A DNA stretch of 64,000 nt, from assembly GCA_041725895.1 (NCBI GenBank), contig JBGRQA010000028.1, forward strand, positions 1 to 64,000. Reading direction: 5' to 3'. Positions 26,039-34,947 of the stretch are shown here, piece by piece. The position numbers and the translations under genes are program-made. This stretch comes from JBGRQA01 sp041725895. GTDB lineage: Bacteria > Bacteroidota > Bacteroidia > Bacteroidales > Marinifilaceae. A model generated the notes under the pieces. It was not told the origin of the DNA. It did not search any database and was given only the letters and a program-made list of their open reading frames with translations. Position 1 is the first letter of the stretch. Every line of letters starts with the position of its first letter.

Positions 26039-27247
26039 ATGAACGTATTAGTATTAAACTGCGGTAGCTCTTCTCTGAAATATCAACTTTTAACAATGGG
26101 TGAAGAGCCTCAGTTGTTGGCCAAAGGTCTTGTGGAGCGTATTGGTTTAAAGGATGGTATCATTACTCATAAGCCAGAGGGAAAAGATAAATTCGAATTG
26201 GTTACCGATATTCCAAATCACGGAGTGGGAATCAACTTGGTTTTGGATGCTTTGGTAAATGCTGATCATGGTGTAGTAGCTGATATTAAGGAAATCAATG
26301 CTGTAGGTCACCGTGTTGCTCACGGTGGAGAATACTTCAAAGACAGTGCTTTGGTTGATGAGGAAGCTAAGAAACAAATTTCTGCTTGTTGTGAGCTGGC
26401 TCCTTTGCACAACCCTGCCAACCTGGAAGGTATTCTTTGCATGGAAAAATTGTTGCCAGGTGTACCTCAGGTAGCTGTATTTGATACTTCTTTCCACCAG
26501 ACTCTTCCTGCTCACGCTTACATGTATGGTATTCCTTACGAGATTTACGAAGACATGCGTGTTAGAAAGTATGGATTCCACGGAACCAGCCACAAATTTG
26601 TAGCTAAGAAAGCTTGTGATATCTTGGGATGGAACATCGAAGACAAGAAGATTGTTAGCTGTCACTTAGGTAACGGTGCTTCTGTATGTGCTATCGATGG
26701 TGGTAAGTCTATTGAAACTTCTATGGGATTCACTCCTAACGAAGGTTTGTTGATGGGAACCCGTACTGGTAACCTTGACCTGGGAGCTCTGCTTTTCATC
26801 GCTGAGAAGAAGAACTTGTCTATTGAGGAAACCAACAAGCTGATCAACAAGGAAAGTGGTTTGGCTGGTATCTCAGGTATCTCTTCTGATATGCGTGACC
26901 TGGAAATGGCTGCTGAAAAAGGAAACGAGAGAGCTCAGTTGGCATTGGATATGTTTGCTTACCGTGTGAAGCGTTTCGTTGGTTCTTACGCTGCTTCTCT
27001 TTGTGGTGTAGATTTGATCATCTTCACTGGTGGTATTGGCGAGAACGATGCTGTATCACGTGAGAAAGTAATCAAAGGATTCGAATACATGGGCGTTGAT
27101 TTCGACTGTGAGAAGAATGCCGGATTGCGTGGTAAGGATGCTGTTCTGACCAAGGAAGATTCTAAAGTGAAGGTAATGACTATTACCACCAATGAGGAAT
27201 TGGTAATCGCAACCGATACCATGAACATTGTAAACGGAATCAAATAG
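26039..27247 (+). CDS. ackA: Acetate kinase
   Basis: 402 aa, full length. The ASKHA-fold signatures are present: VLNCGSSSLKYQL with Asn7 at the N-terminus, KYGFHGTSHKFVA in the middle and a FTGGIGEND motif near the C-terminus. It transfers phosphate from acetyl phosphate to ADP, giving acetate and ATP. It follows pta in the same operon and is closed by a strong terminator. Codon bias is high, matching pta. Confidence 0.98.
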   Translation: MNVLVLNCGSSSLKYQLLTMGEEPQLLAKGLVERIGLKDGIITHKPEGKDKFELVTDIPNHGVGINLVLDALVNADHGVVADIKEINAVGHRVAHGGEYFKDSALVDEEAKKQISACCELAPLHNPANLEGILCMEKLLPGVPQVAVFDTSFHQTLPAHAYMYGIPYEIYEDMRVRKYGFHGTSHKFVAKKACDILGWNIEDKKIVSCHLGNGASVCAIDGGKSIETSMGFTPNEGLLMGTRTGNLDLGALLFIAEKKNLSIEETNKLINKESGLAGISGISSDMRDLEMAAEKGNERAQLALDMFAYRVKRFVGSYAASLCGVDLIIFTGGIGENDAVSREKVIKGFEYMGVDFDCEKNAGLRGKDAVLTKEDSKVKVMTITTNEELVIATDTMNIVNGIK

Positions 27248-27275
27248 GAAAACAACTCTTGTTTGTAAATAGCTC

Positions 27276-27307
27276 AACTCCCTGTCGGTAAGGCAGGGAG
27301 TTTTTTT
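27276..27307 (+). terminator. Terminator of pta-ackA
   Basis: The 9-bp stem AACTCCCTG / CAGGGAGTT with a 9-nt loop is followed by seven T. It lies 29 bp after the ackA stop. Confidence 0.92.
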
Positions 27308-27367
27308 GTACTCAATTTTAATTGGTTGGTCGAATAAGCGAATTAATTATTGCATCAAGCTATACCC

Positions 27368-27404
27368 AAAAAAAATGGCCATCGAAATCTTTTCGACAGC
27401 CATT
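27368..27404 (-). terminator. Terminator of the cold-shock gene
   Basis: Stem AATGGC..TCGAAA pairs with TTTCGA..GCCATT, with a 2x2 internal mismatch. The A-run to its left reads as a T-run on the minus strand, 23 bp past the cold-shock stop. Confidence 0.82.
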
Positions 27405-27426
27405 AAAAAATTGATAGGAATCTATA

Positions 27427-27618
27427 CTAAACAAGCTTTACATTTATAGCGTTTAATCCTTTTTTTCCTTCCTTAAGATCAAATTTCACTTCGTCATTTT
27501 CTTTGATGTCATCCACCAGCCCGGTAACGTGCACAAAGTACTCCTGATTGGATTCAGTATCCTTAATAAAACCGAATCCTTTTGATTCATTAAAAAATTT
27601 TACTTTACCTTCTTTCAT
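27427..27618 (-). CDS. Cold-shock domain protein (CspA family)
   Basis: 63 aa single cold-shock domain. RNP1 is KGFGFI (13-18) and RNP2 is around YFVHVTGL (27-34), with the usual KVKFFNESKGFG opening. It binds single-stranded RNA/DNA as an RNA chaperone. The 5' side has a long AT-rich leader candidate (27619 to about 27830), as is common for cold-shock mRNAs. No cold box could be assigned. It converges with ackA, each gene having its own terminator. Confidence 0.95.
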   Translation of the reverse strand: MKEGKVKFFNESKGFGFIKDTESNQEYFVHVTGLVDDIKENDEVKFDLKEGKKGLNAINVKLV

Positions 27619-28164
27619 AATAACTTTGTTTAATAATAATTCAAAAATTGTAACTGAATGTTTACGGAAATAAAAATTACTGATTTTTTTTCAAAGTAGC
27701 AGGCTTTATTTGAATAATTCTTTATCAATATGTTATGTTTTTTTTGAAACCCTCGAATCTATAGCGTTTCGGAATGTTTGACGATTTCAAAAAAAGATGA
27801 ATTTGTAGTGAATTTTTTTTTTTGTTTAGCAGGAATAGGGAAGGAGTTCCCATATTACAGGAGTTGAAATAACCTGTTTTTCTTCCGGGTATGAGAAAAG
27901 CTGGATGAGGGGGGCTTGATTAAAGTGGTTTTGGAGGCAAGAGTTGTTTTTCATTTCTAGAGTAGGATGTAGAAGAAACGGTATTTTTCTCAATCGATTT
28001 CGAAGGAAATGTTCTCTTATACTGTGCTCAAATGAAAGAAAGCTCACTTTTGTTTACAAACACAAAGAATCTCATAAATTATTTTGCTTAATTTCTTACT
28101 TTTGCCATACAACTAAATAGGGGAGGAGATTTCCTCCGTAATCGAAACATAAATTCAATAAAAG
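27619..28164. other. Intergenic region, 546 bp, between divergent csp and ptb genes
   Basis: It probably contains the leader and promoter of the cold-shock gene on the left. On the right a -7-type TACTTTTG box lies at 28097-28104, about 60 nt before the ptb start, with no well-spaced -33. A weak 73-codon minus frame inside has no family features and is not called. Confidence 0.45.
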
Positions 28165-29070
28165 ATGGCTATTACTCGTTTAGAGCAAATCTTCGAAGTT
28201 CTGAAAAGTAACGAAAAGAAAAGATTGGTGGCGGCTTTTGCCAACGATTCTCACACTATTGGTGCAATTAACGAAGCGATTGAGCTGGGTATTGTGGAAG
28301 CAACTTTGGTTGGAGATAAGGATGCAATTGCAAAAACCTGTACCGATCACAACTTCAATATCAATAACTTTACTGTAGTTCACGAGCCAAATGAAATGAA
28401 CGCAGCTCAGAAAGCTGTGGAGCTGATCAACAATGGCGAAGGGGATATGATTATGAAGGGGCTGGTAAGTACTGATAAGTACATGAAAGCGATCCTGAAC
28501 AAGGAAAAAGGTTTGATGCCTCCTAAAGCTGTATTGAGTCACGTTACCGTGATGGAGAATCCCAACTACCACAAGTTGTTGGTGGTGAGTGATGTGGCTG
28601 TGATTCCACAACCTGACTTGAACCAGAAGATTGCTTTGACCAACTATGTGATTAGAACTGCTCAGGCTTTAGGTATTGAGAAGCCAAAAGTAGCAATGAT
28701 TGCTGCATCGGAGCAGGTTCTTCCTAAAATGGAAGCTTGTGTTGATGCTGCTATTATCGCTAAAATGGCCGATCGTGGTCAGATTAAAGGTGCTTATGTA
28801 GACGGACCTTTGGCATTGGATGTTGCTATTGATCAGGAAGCTGCTGAGATCAAGAAAATGGATTCTTCTGTTGCCGGTGATGCCGACTGTTTGGTATTCC
28901 CTAACATCGAAACCGGTAATGTATTCTACAAAGTAAATACCAAGTTGGCCAAAGCTGAATTGGGCGCAATGGTGGTAGGTGCTCGTGTTCCTGCTATTCT
29001 TTCTTCACGTGGTGATAGCGTGAAAACTAAGCTGTACTCAATCGCAATGGCTGCATTGACCGCAAAATAA
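28165..29070 (+). CDS. ptb: Phosphate butyryltransferase family protein (copy 1)
   Basis: 301 aa of the phosphate acyltransferase family. Blocks: GAINEAIELGIVEATLVGDK, MKGLVSTDKYMKAILNKEKGL, VSDVAVIPQPDLNQKIA, MADRGQIKGAYVDGPLALD and DCLVFPNIETGNVFYK. It exchanges CoA and phosphate on short-chain acyl groups such as butyryl-CoA. Butyrate kinase is absent here, but AckA-type kinases can accept longer acyl phosphates. Strong codon bias, as in pta-ackA, suggests high expression. It ends in a terminator, so it is separate from copy 2. Confidence 0.9.
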   Translation: MAITRLEQIFEVLKSNEKKRLVAAFANDSHTIGAINEAIELGIVEATLVGDKDAIAKTCTDHNFNINNFTVVHEPNEMNAAQKAVELINNGEGDMIMKGLVSTDKYMKAILNKEKGLMPPKAVLSHVTVMENPNYHKLLVVSDVAVIPQPDLNQKIALTNYVIRTAQALGIEKPKVAMIAASEQVLPKMEACVDAAIIAKMADRGQIKGAYVDGPLALDVAIDQEAAEIKKMDSSVAGDADCLVFPNIETGNVFYKVNTKLAKAELGAMVVGARVPAILSSRGDSVKTKLYSIAMAALTAK

Positions 29071-29086
29071 TTGAGATATTAGATAG

Positions 29087-29117
29087 GGGCGGAAGAGTTT
29101 TCTTCTGCCCTTTTTTT
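29087..29117 (+). terminator. Terminator after ptb copy 1
   Basis: Stem GGGCGGAAGA / TCTTCTGCCC (one G-U pair), a 4-nt loop and seven T, 17 bp after the stop codon. Confidence 0.9.
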
Positions 29118-29272
29118 ATCAGGGAAGGAGTGAGGGGATAGACTATAGGTGAAAGGAGAGACTTGGAACTTGTCACTTGTGAATTGCAACTTTAGCCAAT
29201 AGCTGTCAAGGTTTCATTGCCTGAATCAGGAACTCCGAACCTGTTTAAACCTTTATTTTAAACCCCAAGACT

Positions 29273-30184
29273 ATGGAACCCATTCGTTCGTTGGATCAAA
29301 TGGTTGATCATCTTCGCGAAAGCGGAAAGAAAAAGAAAATCGCTGTAGCCTACGCCCAGGATCCCAATACCATTGGAGCCATCTCCAAAGCCATTGAGGA
29401 AGGATTTGTTGAGGCGGTAATGATTGGTGATGAGGCTGAAATTCGTGCCAAAGCCAAAGCTGAGAACATCGATCCCGAAATTTTTACCATTGTACACATT
29501 GCCGATGATGTGGCCGCTACCCGCGAAGCAGTTCGCATGGCCCGTGAGGATGAAGCCGATGTGGTGATGAAAGGCCTGGTAGGAACCGATAAATTCCTGA
29601 AAGCGGTACTCGATAAGCAGAACGGATTGCTACCTCCCAAAGCGGTGATGAGCTACGTTTGTGCACTGGATTTGCCCAAATACGATAAGCTGCTTTTTGT
29701 TTCGGACACAGCCGTTCTACCTTATCCCGATCTGAATCAGAAGATCGCTATGGTAAACTACTCGGTGAAGATGGCTCAGCGTTTCGGAATTGAGAAGCCA
29801 AAGGTAGCTTTGATTGGTGCAACTGAAAAGCCAAATCCTGCCTTCCAGAGCAGTATCGACGATAGCATTATTTGTAAGATGGCCGACCGTGGCCAGATCA
29901 AGGATTGTATTGTGGATGGTCCTTTGGATGTTTTTCTGGCTTGTGATCCTGCATCCGTAGAGATCAAGGGAGTACCAACCCCTGTCAACGGGGAAGCCGA
30001 TGCCCTGATTTTCCCTTCGTTGGAAGCCTGCAACTCCTTCTACAAAGGCTTGATGCTGTTTGGCGGCGGTGAGCTGGGTGGATTGATCCAGGGAACCACC
30101 AAGCCTGTTGTGGTAATGTCGCGCAGCGAAAGCGAAAAATCGAAATTCTACTGCATTGCCCTGTCTGTATTGATGGCTGATTAA
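29273..30184 (+). CDS. ptb: Phosphate butyryltransferase family protein (copy 2)
   Basis: 303 aa, colinear with copy 1 over the full length: GAISKAIEEGFVEAVMIGD, MKGLVGTDKFLKAVLDKQNGLLPPKAVMS, VSDTAVLPYPDLNQKIA, MADRGQIKDCIVDGPLDV and DALIFPSLEACNSFYKG. The two copies have diverged clearly, so duplication is not recent and substrate ranges may differ (for example branched versus straight short-chain acyl-CoA; inference). GC content and codon use differ somewhat from copy 1. It ends in a perfect two-way terminator shared with the LytTR gene. Confidence 0.88.
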   Translation: MEPIRSLDQMVDHLRESGKKKKIAVAYAQDPNTIGAISKAIEEGFVEAVMIGDEAEIRAKAKAENIDPEIFTIVHIADDVAATREAVRMAREDEADVVMKGLVGTDKFLKAVLDKQNGLLPPKAVMSYVCALDLPKYDKLLFVSDTAVLPYPDLNQKIAMVNYSVKMAQRFGIEKPKVALIGATEKPNPAFQSSIDDSIICKMADRGQIKDCIVDGPLDVFLACDPASVEIKGVPTPVNGEADALIFPSLEACNSFYKGLMLFGGGELGGLIQGTTKPVVVMSRSESEKSKFYCIALSVLMAD

Positions 30185-30190
30185 TATCTG

Positions 30191-30246
30191 TTTTTTAGCC
30201 CTGACAGGGTTTGTTGAATTGAACAAACCCTGTCAGGGCTAAAAAA
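30191..30246. terminator. Bidirectional terminator, perfect 25-bp inverted repeat
   Basis: TTTTTTAGCCCTGACAGGG... (30191-30215) pairs without mismatch with 30222-30246, with a 6-nt loop. T-runs at both ends serve the convergent ptb copy 2 and LytTR genes. The LytTR stop codon starts immediately next to it. Confidence 0.95.
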
Positions 30247-30954
30247 TTACAGACGCTTACTGTTCAAATACTCTTTCAATCCTTCCCGGTAACTGGAGCC
30301 AACCGGGATTTCATTTCTGTCGATCAGAACCACCCTGCCATTGAATTGTGTTATCTTCTCCAATGGGATGATGTGTGATTTATGAACCCGCATAAAATTG
30401 TAGGGGGCCAGTATTTCCTCCAGCGATTTTAAGGTTTTCAATGCCATGTAGTAGTTCTTTCCGCAATAGATTTTGGCATAGTCCTTCATGCCCTCGATGT
30501 AATCGATATCCTTCACATATACCTTAACATACTCATCGCCTTCCTTAATAAAGAAGGAGGGAGAGACCGTACTACCCTTCGGGTTGGTGTTTGGTTTCTC
30601 CTGGTTCAGGAATCGGTCGATGGTTTTGGCAAACCGATCGAAGGGCACTGGTTTTAACAGGTAATCCACCACATCCAGTTCAAAGCTTTCGATGGCATAG
30701 TTGGAGTAGGAGGTTACCATTACGAATTGAGTGTTGGAGTTGATCAGCTTCACCAGCTCCGTGCCCTGAATATTGGGCATGGCGATGTCCGTAAATGCCA
30801 GATCTACCCTATGGGTATTCAAATAGGCGAATGCCTTTTCCGGATTGGTGAAAGTAGCCAGCAGTTGAAATTGCGGATAGCGGGCCAGGTAGTTCTCAAT
30901 TACATCAATGGCCAGTTGTTCGTCGTCGATTATGATTGCAGTGTAGTTGCTCAT
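30247..30954 (-). CDS. LytTR-family response regulator
   Basis: 235 aa. The receiver domain spans about 1-120, with phosphoacceptor Asp56 in LAFTDIAMP and acidic pair Asp10-Asp11. The LytTR DNA-binding domain at about 135-235 has the typical FIKEGDEYVKVYVKDIDYIEGMKDYAKI and FMRVHKSHIIPLEKI. It overlaps the sensor kinase gene by 4 bp. Such pairs in Bacteroidota often control adjacent transport or protease genes, and the S41 peptidase gene is divergent next door. Confidence 0.94.
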   Translation of the reverse strand: MSNYTAIIIDDEQLAIDVIENYLARYPQFQLLATFTNPEKAFAYLNTHRVDLAFTDIAMPNIQGTELVKLINSNTQFVMVTSYSNYAIESFELDVVDYLLKPVPFDRFAKTIDRFLNQEKPNTNPKGSTVSPSFFIKEGDEYVKVYVKDIDYIEGMKDYAKIYCGKNYYMALKTLKSLEEILAPYNFMRVHKSHIIPLEKITQFNGRVVLIDRNEIPVGSSYREGLKEYLNSKRL

Positions 30955-32003
30955 GCCTCCAGTTTAAGTTCCAGTTTTGCCAGGTAAACATTCTCCTGTT
31001 CCGAAAGTAGTAGTTTTGATGTTTTGGGATAGCTCAACGCCAGTCTCTTTTTTAAGTTCTTCAATCCTTTGCCCTCCCTTTTCCCGGTTCCGGATGGCTT
31101 GTTGGCTTGAATGCTGTTTCGGATGCTGAACTTTAGAGTTTCATCTTCCAGCTTTAACCTGATATGAACAAAAGAGGAGGGATTGTTGGTGTAGAAGCCG
31201 TGTTTGAATGCATTCTCCACCAGGGGAATCAGCAGCAAAGGTTCGATGAGCTTTCCCCTGGTTTCCCCCTCAATTTCCAGGTGAATATCGGCATTCTTTC
31301 CAAACCGGATCTTCTCAATTGCCATGTATTCCTCCAGGAATTTGACCTCCCGATCCAATGGAATTCGCTTCACATTTACCTCGTCGGTGATATAGCGCAT
31401 CATTCCCGATAGTTTGAGGATGGTATCCGGTGTTTGGGGATGTTGGTTCAGCGACATGCTGTACACCGAATTTAAGGCATTGAACAAAAAGTGGGGGTGA
31501 AACTGCTGACGAAGCAGTTGATTCCGCGTGGCTTCCAGCGCCTCCTTCATCTTGTAATATTTACTGGAGAAAAAGAAATCGATATGATCAAAAAAGAGAA
31601 AAAGCAGAAAGAGAACGGTGCCATAACCAATGTATTGCAATACATCATCAAAAATGAATACAAAGGATGTATGGTCCAGATGGGGCTGTAGGTTCTTGTA
31701 GTAGGCCAGTATACTCATGAGGGTAAGCATCACAGCTATCAAACCTGCCAAAAGCGGGATTCTGTGCCGGTATGTTTCCTTTGCTCCTGCAAAATAGAGG
31801 ATGTAAACAAAAAGGGTGAGCACACCATATTCAAAAACATCCCGGTAAAAGAATCTGGGAAACTCCAAAGGCCATTCGATCTCGAAGGCGGGTACATATA
31901 CAAACGCAAAGCCCAGGAGGAAGAGAACATGAAATCCCATTCGGATTCGGTTCTTGATTTTGGGTCTGCTTATGAATTGTGAAAGTTCGTAATGACTGAT
32001 CAT
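30951..32003 (-). CDS. LytS-type sensor histidine kinase
   Basis: 350 aa. Four hydrophobic segments lie in residues about 22-140. The His_kinase domain follows with the phosphorylated His169 in QQFHPHFLFNALNS and DEVNVKRIPLDREVKFLEEYM. An HATPase N-box is in LLLIPLVENAFKHGFY and a short G-box in GTGKREGKGLKNLKKRL. The membrane part has no known sensing domain, so the signal is unknown. The predicted promoter lies just upstream on the minus strand and gives a very short leader. Confidence 0.94.
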   Translation of the reverse strand: MISHYELSQFISRPKIKNRIRMGFHVLFLLGFAFVYVPAFEIEWPLEFPRFFYRDVFEYGVLTLFVYILYFAGAKETYRHRIPLLAGLIAVMLTLMSILAYYKNLQPHLDHTSFVFIFDDVLQYIGYGTVLFLLFLFFDHIDFFFSSKYYKMKEALEATRNQLLRQQFHPHFLFNALNSVYSMSLNQHPQTPDTILKLSGMMRYITDEVNVKRIPLDREVKFLEEYMAIEKIRFGKNADIHLEIEGETRGKLIEPLLLIPLVENAFKHGFYTNNPSSFVHIRLKLEDETLKFSIRNSIQANKPSGTGKREGKGLKNLKKRLALSYPKTSKLLLSEQENVYLAKLELKLEA

Positions 32004-32019
32004 TGTTACTGTTTTGGTT

Positions 32020-32053
32020 CAAAGGTAAAAGTAAAGAAATTGATTTGAAACAA
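32020..32053 (-). promoter_or_regulatory. Promoter of the LytS/LytTR operon
   Basis: Read on the minus strand: TTG (32053-32051), a 23-nt spacer and -7 TACCTTTG (32027-32020). Transcription would start roughly 10 nt before the kinase ATG. Confidence 0.5.
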
Positions 32054-32215
32054 GTCGATGAGGCCCTGCAGCAAATCGGGTGGGAGACCCCCTTCGTCGA
32101 TTTGGTTTTTCTTACAAGCTCTCTCCGAATATATTCGCTCCCAATTCAGGAGAAATTGTAATCTACCAGGGGCGAAAGGGTGGAACCTTTGTCTGAGGTA
32201 ATAAATTTAAAAAAT

Positions 32216-34066
32216 ATGAGGAAGATTTGTATTATTTTCTTGACATTGTTAACAATTGCAGTGAACTTTACTTATGCGCAAAAACGCGACAAGCGTACTC
32301 CTTTTGCTAAGGTGGAGTACCGCAACAATCATCCCTACATTCAGTACCGGGGGGAGTGGGTGAAGCTGTTGGGGATCGAAGGCAAACCGGTTTCGGATTA
32401 CCTGGAAATGGCCCAACAAATGGAGCCCGCCGATTGGAAGTTTGGTTTTCACAGGTATCTTCATTACATCATGGATGAGATGAAGATGGAGCGGGGAAAA
32501 ACGGTAGAAGTTAGTTTTGAGCAGGATGGCAGAACCATCACGCGCGATTTTGAACTGAAAAAGGAGAACCGCGACCTGGCGACCAAATTCCACGACAGGA
32601 AGATAGGGGAGTACCGGGTGGAGCGGAAGCACAGCAAACGGGTGCCCCAAAAGTGGAAATACCTGACCACCCGATTGGATGGGGAGGAGCCAACCGTAAA
32701 GGACTGGCTTTCGCCAGAGGAGGCCACGCACGATCTGGAGCATTTGGAATGGCAGATTGTAAACAACTATTCCTATGCCGAACTGACCGGATTTGATTAC
32801 AAAAAAGGCATTGATGCCATTGCTGCCGATTTGAAGGAGGGAATTAGCAAACGCGATTTTGCATTACAGCTCAAACTGTTTATGGCAAATTTTGGCGATG
32901 GACACAGCCGGGTGAGCATGGGACGTTACGTAATCCCCAAAGAGGAGCGAAACAAATGGCTTCCCTTTGATATCATCAAACACGGAGAAAAGTTTTATGG
33001 TAAGGATATAAGCAGCAATGAATTCTATAGTAAGGAATACAAGCAGGTAACTGCAATTAATGGTGTTTCGATGCAACAGTTATACAAGATTGCAGAACAA
33101 TTCGTTCCCAAAACAACACCGAAATTTGTGGAGCGCAATTCCGTGGAATACCTGTTCTTCATTAAGTTTCTTCTGAAACTGGCCGGAGCAGAACCATCGG
33201 ACAGTGTTACCGTGACTTTTAGTGATGGAACAAAAACACGGCAGGAGGTAGTAAAGCTGGATCGATACAAATGGAACCGCCCCTCCAACCGTTACCTGTT
33301 TAGGAAAGAGGTGCTGGACGGAAACATTGGTTACCTGGCGATGAACGAGCACATGGAGAGTGCGGATGAATTTATTGATTCCCTTCATCACGCCATGCAG
33401 GATTTCAGGCATACCGACGGATTGATTATCGACATTCGCGGCAATGGGGGAGGAAGCCGGGCCCCGCTTTTGGCTCTCTTGCCCTACCTGGTTCAAAAGC
33501 CGGTGATTGCCAATGTAGCCCGCTACCGGGTAGACCGTGAAAAAGACATCCACCCCAAAAATGGGTACCTGATCCAACGGTATTCCTGGCCCGAAAACTA
33601 TGCGGGTTACACCCCCGAAGAACGGGCAGCCATTGCTCATTGTAAGCAAAGCTTCGAGCCGGTTCGCAGGGTTTCCGATAGGAAATTCAGCCAGTATCAT
33701 TACATGGTGGTGAGTCCCACCACCGATAAGGGTACCTACTACTACGGCAAACCGGTGATCGTTTTGGTGGACTCGGGCTGTTTCAGTGCTTCCGATATTT
33801 TTGCAGCCGGAATCCGGCAGGGCGATCAGGTTCGCTTGTTGGGTGTTACCACCGGTGGGGGAAGCGGTTTCTCCAAAAGCCGGCGCTTGCCCAATTCCCG
33901 AATCAAAGTGAAGCTATCGAGGATGTTCTCCTACCAGCCCGATGGACAGCTGTACGACGGCCATGGTGTGATTCCCGATATTCCTATGGATTACACCCTG
34001 GAGGATCAAATGGGTGCAACCGATTCACAACTGGAGAAAGCCTGTTCCATCCTTCGCGGGAAATAG
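32216..34066 (+). CDS. S41 family (C-terminal processing-like) peptidase, secreted
   Basis: About 616 aa from the ATG at 32216, chosen because it opens a clean signal peptide (MRKICIIFL ... YAQ). A start at 32180 would bury it. The S41 tail-specific protease core lies in the C-terminal third: GLIIDIRGNGGGSRAP, then the serine-containing VLVDSGCFSASDIFAAGI and TTGGGSGFS. The N-terminal third has no clear PDZ signature. It is likely a periplasmic peptidase of the retinol-binding/tricorn-like branch. It is divergent from the LytS/LytTR pair, which may regulate it (inference). Confidence 0.88.
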   Translation: MRKICIIFLTLLTIAVNFTYAQKRDKRTPFAKVEYRNNHPYIQYRGEWVKLLGIEGKPVSDYLEMAQQMEPADWKFGFHRYLHYIMDEMKMERGKTVEVSFEQDGRTITRDFELKKENRDLATKFHDRKIGEYRVERKHSKRVPQKWKYLTTRLDGEEPTVKDWLSPEEATHDLEHLEWQIVNNYSYAELTGFDYKKGIDAIAADLKEGISKRDFALQLKLFMANFGDGHSRVSMGRYVIPKEERNKWLPFDIIKHGEKFYGKDISSNEFYSKEYKQVTAINGVSMQQLYKIAEQFVPKTTPKFVERNSVEYLFFIKFLLKLAGAEPSDSVTVTFSDGTKTRQEVVKLDRYKWNRPSNRYLFRKEVLDGNIGYLAMNEHMESADEFIDSLHHAMQDFRHTDGLIIDIRGNGGGSRAPLLALLPYLVQKPVIANVARYRVDREKDIHPKNGYLIQRYSWPENYAGYTPEERAAIAHCKQSFEPVRRVSDRKFSQYHYMVVSPTTDKGTYYYGKPVIVLVDSGCFSASDIFAAGIRQGDQVRLLGVTTGGGSGFSKSRRLPNSRIKVKLSRMFSYQPDGQLYDGHGVIPDIPMDYTLEDQMGATDSQLEKACSILRGK

Positions 34067-34075
34067 TATCCTGGT

Positions 34076-34165
34076 TTTTTAACCGCAAAGAATCCCTAAG
34101 GAACTCACAAAGGGGCACAGAGTTAAAAATTAGAGCTTTGGACTCCTTTGTGTTGTACTTTGTGT
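34076..34165. repeat. Degenerate CTTTGTG-type intergenic repeat
   Basis: The sequence has short quasi-periodic units such as AACTCACAAAG and CTTTGTGTTGTACTTTGTGTT. The same vocabulary appears at 51950-52165 and, as GCGATCTCTGCGTGAAAC, inside the repeats at 39.9 and 41.5 kb. Confidence 0.5.
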
Positions 34166-34253
34166 TACTTGATGGTTAATAAGATTTATTTCTTTTCAAT
34201 TCCTAATTCTTAACGATTATTCATATAGAAACCTTTTGTAAAGATTCTTAATT

Positions 34254-34874
34254 ATGAGTAAATTGAATACACTAAAACAATCAAAATTGGCAATCCTCAT
34301 TTTGGGCCTTATCCTGGGGGGAGCAATGGTTTCCGTTCCCTGGTATTTTGCCTGGCAGGCCGAAATGCGGGACGCCAATGCCACGTTCTTTGAAAAACTG
34401 TTGGACGAACCCGAAGAGTTAAAAGCCCCCGATTCCATCCGGACATTGGGGTCGAAGGAATTGGATTGGGTGGTAAGGGATCTGCACGGGACCGAAACCC
34501 GGTTAAAGGAATTCTCGGGTAGGGTGGTCTTTCTCAATTTCTGGGCTACCTGGTGTGCTCCCTGTGTGGCCGAACTTCCCGGCATGGCTGGCTTGACCCG
34601 GCATTACAAAGGGAACGATCAGATCGAATTCCTCTTTCTCACCAACCAGAGTGCCGAGCCGGTGAAACGATTGCTGAAACGGAAACCCCACCTGGCCGAT
34701 TTGCCCTACTACCACTATGAGGAGGAGGGGCTACCGGAACTGTTCCATTCCACCGGGATTCCCTATACCCTGATTCTTAACAAAAGGGGGGAGGTTGTGG
34801 TAGAGCACCTGGGCAGCGCCCTTTGGGATACTCCAAAGGTATTTGCTCTCCTGGATGATTTGATTGCCGAATGA
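34254..34874 (+). CDS. TlpA-like membrane-anchored thioredoxin-fold protein
   Basis: 206 aa. An N-terminal anchor (about 11-32) is followed by a linker, then a thioredoxin fold with the active site WCAPC (Cys101, Cys104). Downstream are RHYKGNDQIEFLFLTNQ and the cis-proline loop GIPYTLILN. It should act as a periplasmic disulfide reductase, for example in cytochrome maturation or envelope repair. It could form a transcript with the S41 gene, but a 187-bp gap with repeat separates them. A clear terminator follows. Confidence 0.9.
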   Translation: MSKLNTLKQSKLAILILGLILGGAMVSVPWYFAWQAEMRDANATFFEKLLDEPEELKAPDSIRTLGSKELDWVVRDLHGTETRLKEFSGRVVFLNFWATWCAPCVAELPGMAGLTRHYKGNDQIEFLFLTNQSAEPVKRLLKRKPHLADLPYYHYEEEGLPELFHSTGIPYTLILNKRGEVVVEHLGSALWDTPKVFALLDDLIAE

Positions 34875-34917
34875 TCTCCACAGTGTGCATCTTCCTTTGT
34901 ATTTGTTTGAAGTTATT

Positions 34918-34947
34918 ACAGGGAAACCGTTTGGTTTCCCTGTTTTT
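34918..34947 (+). terminator. Terminator after the TlpA-like gene
   Basis: 11-bp stem ACAGGGAAACC / GGTTTCCCTGT with a 4-nt loop and five T, 43 bp after the stop codon. Confidence 0.92.

Noticed and set aside
27826..28047. 73-codon minus-strand frame upstream of ptb
   Set aside because: Unusual composition, no motif, lies in the promoter region between divergent genes.
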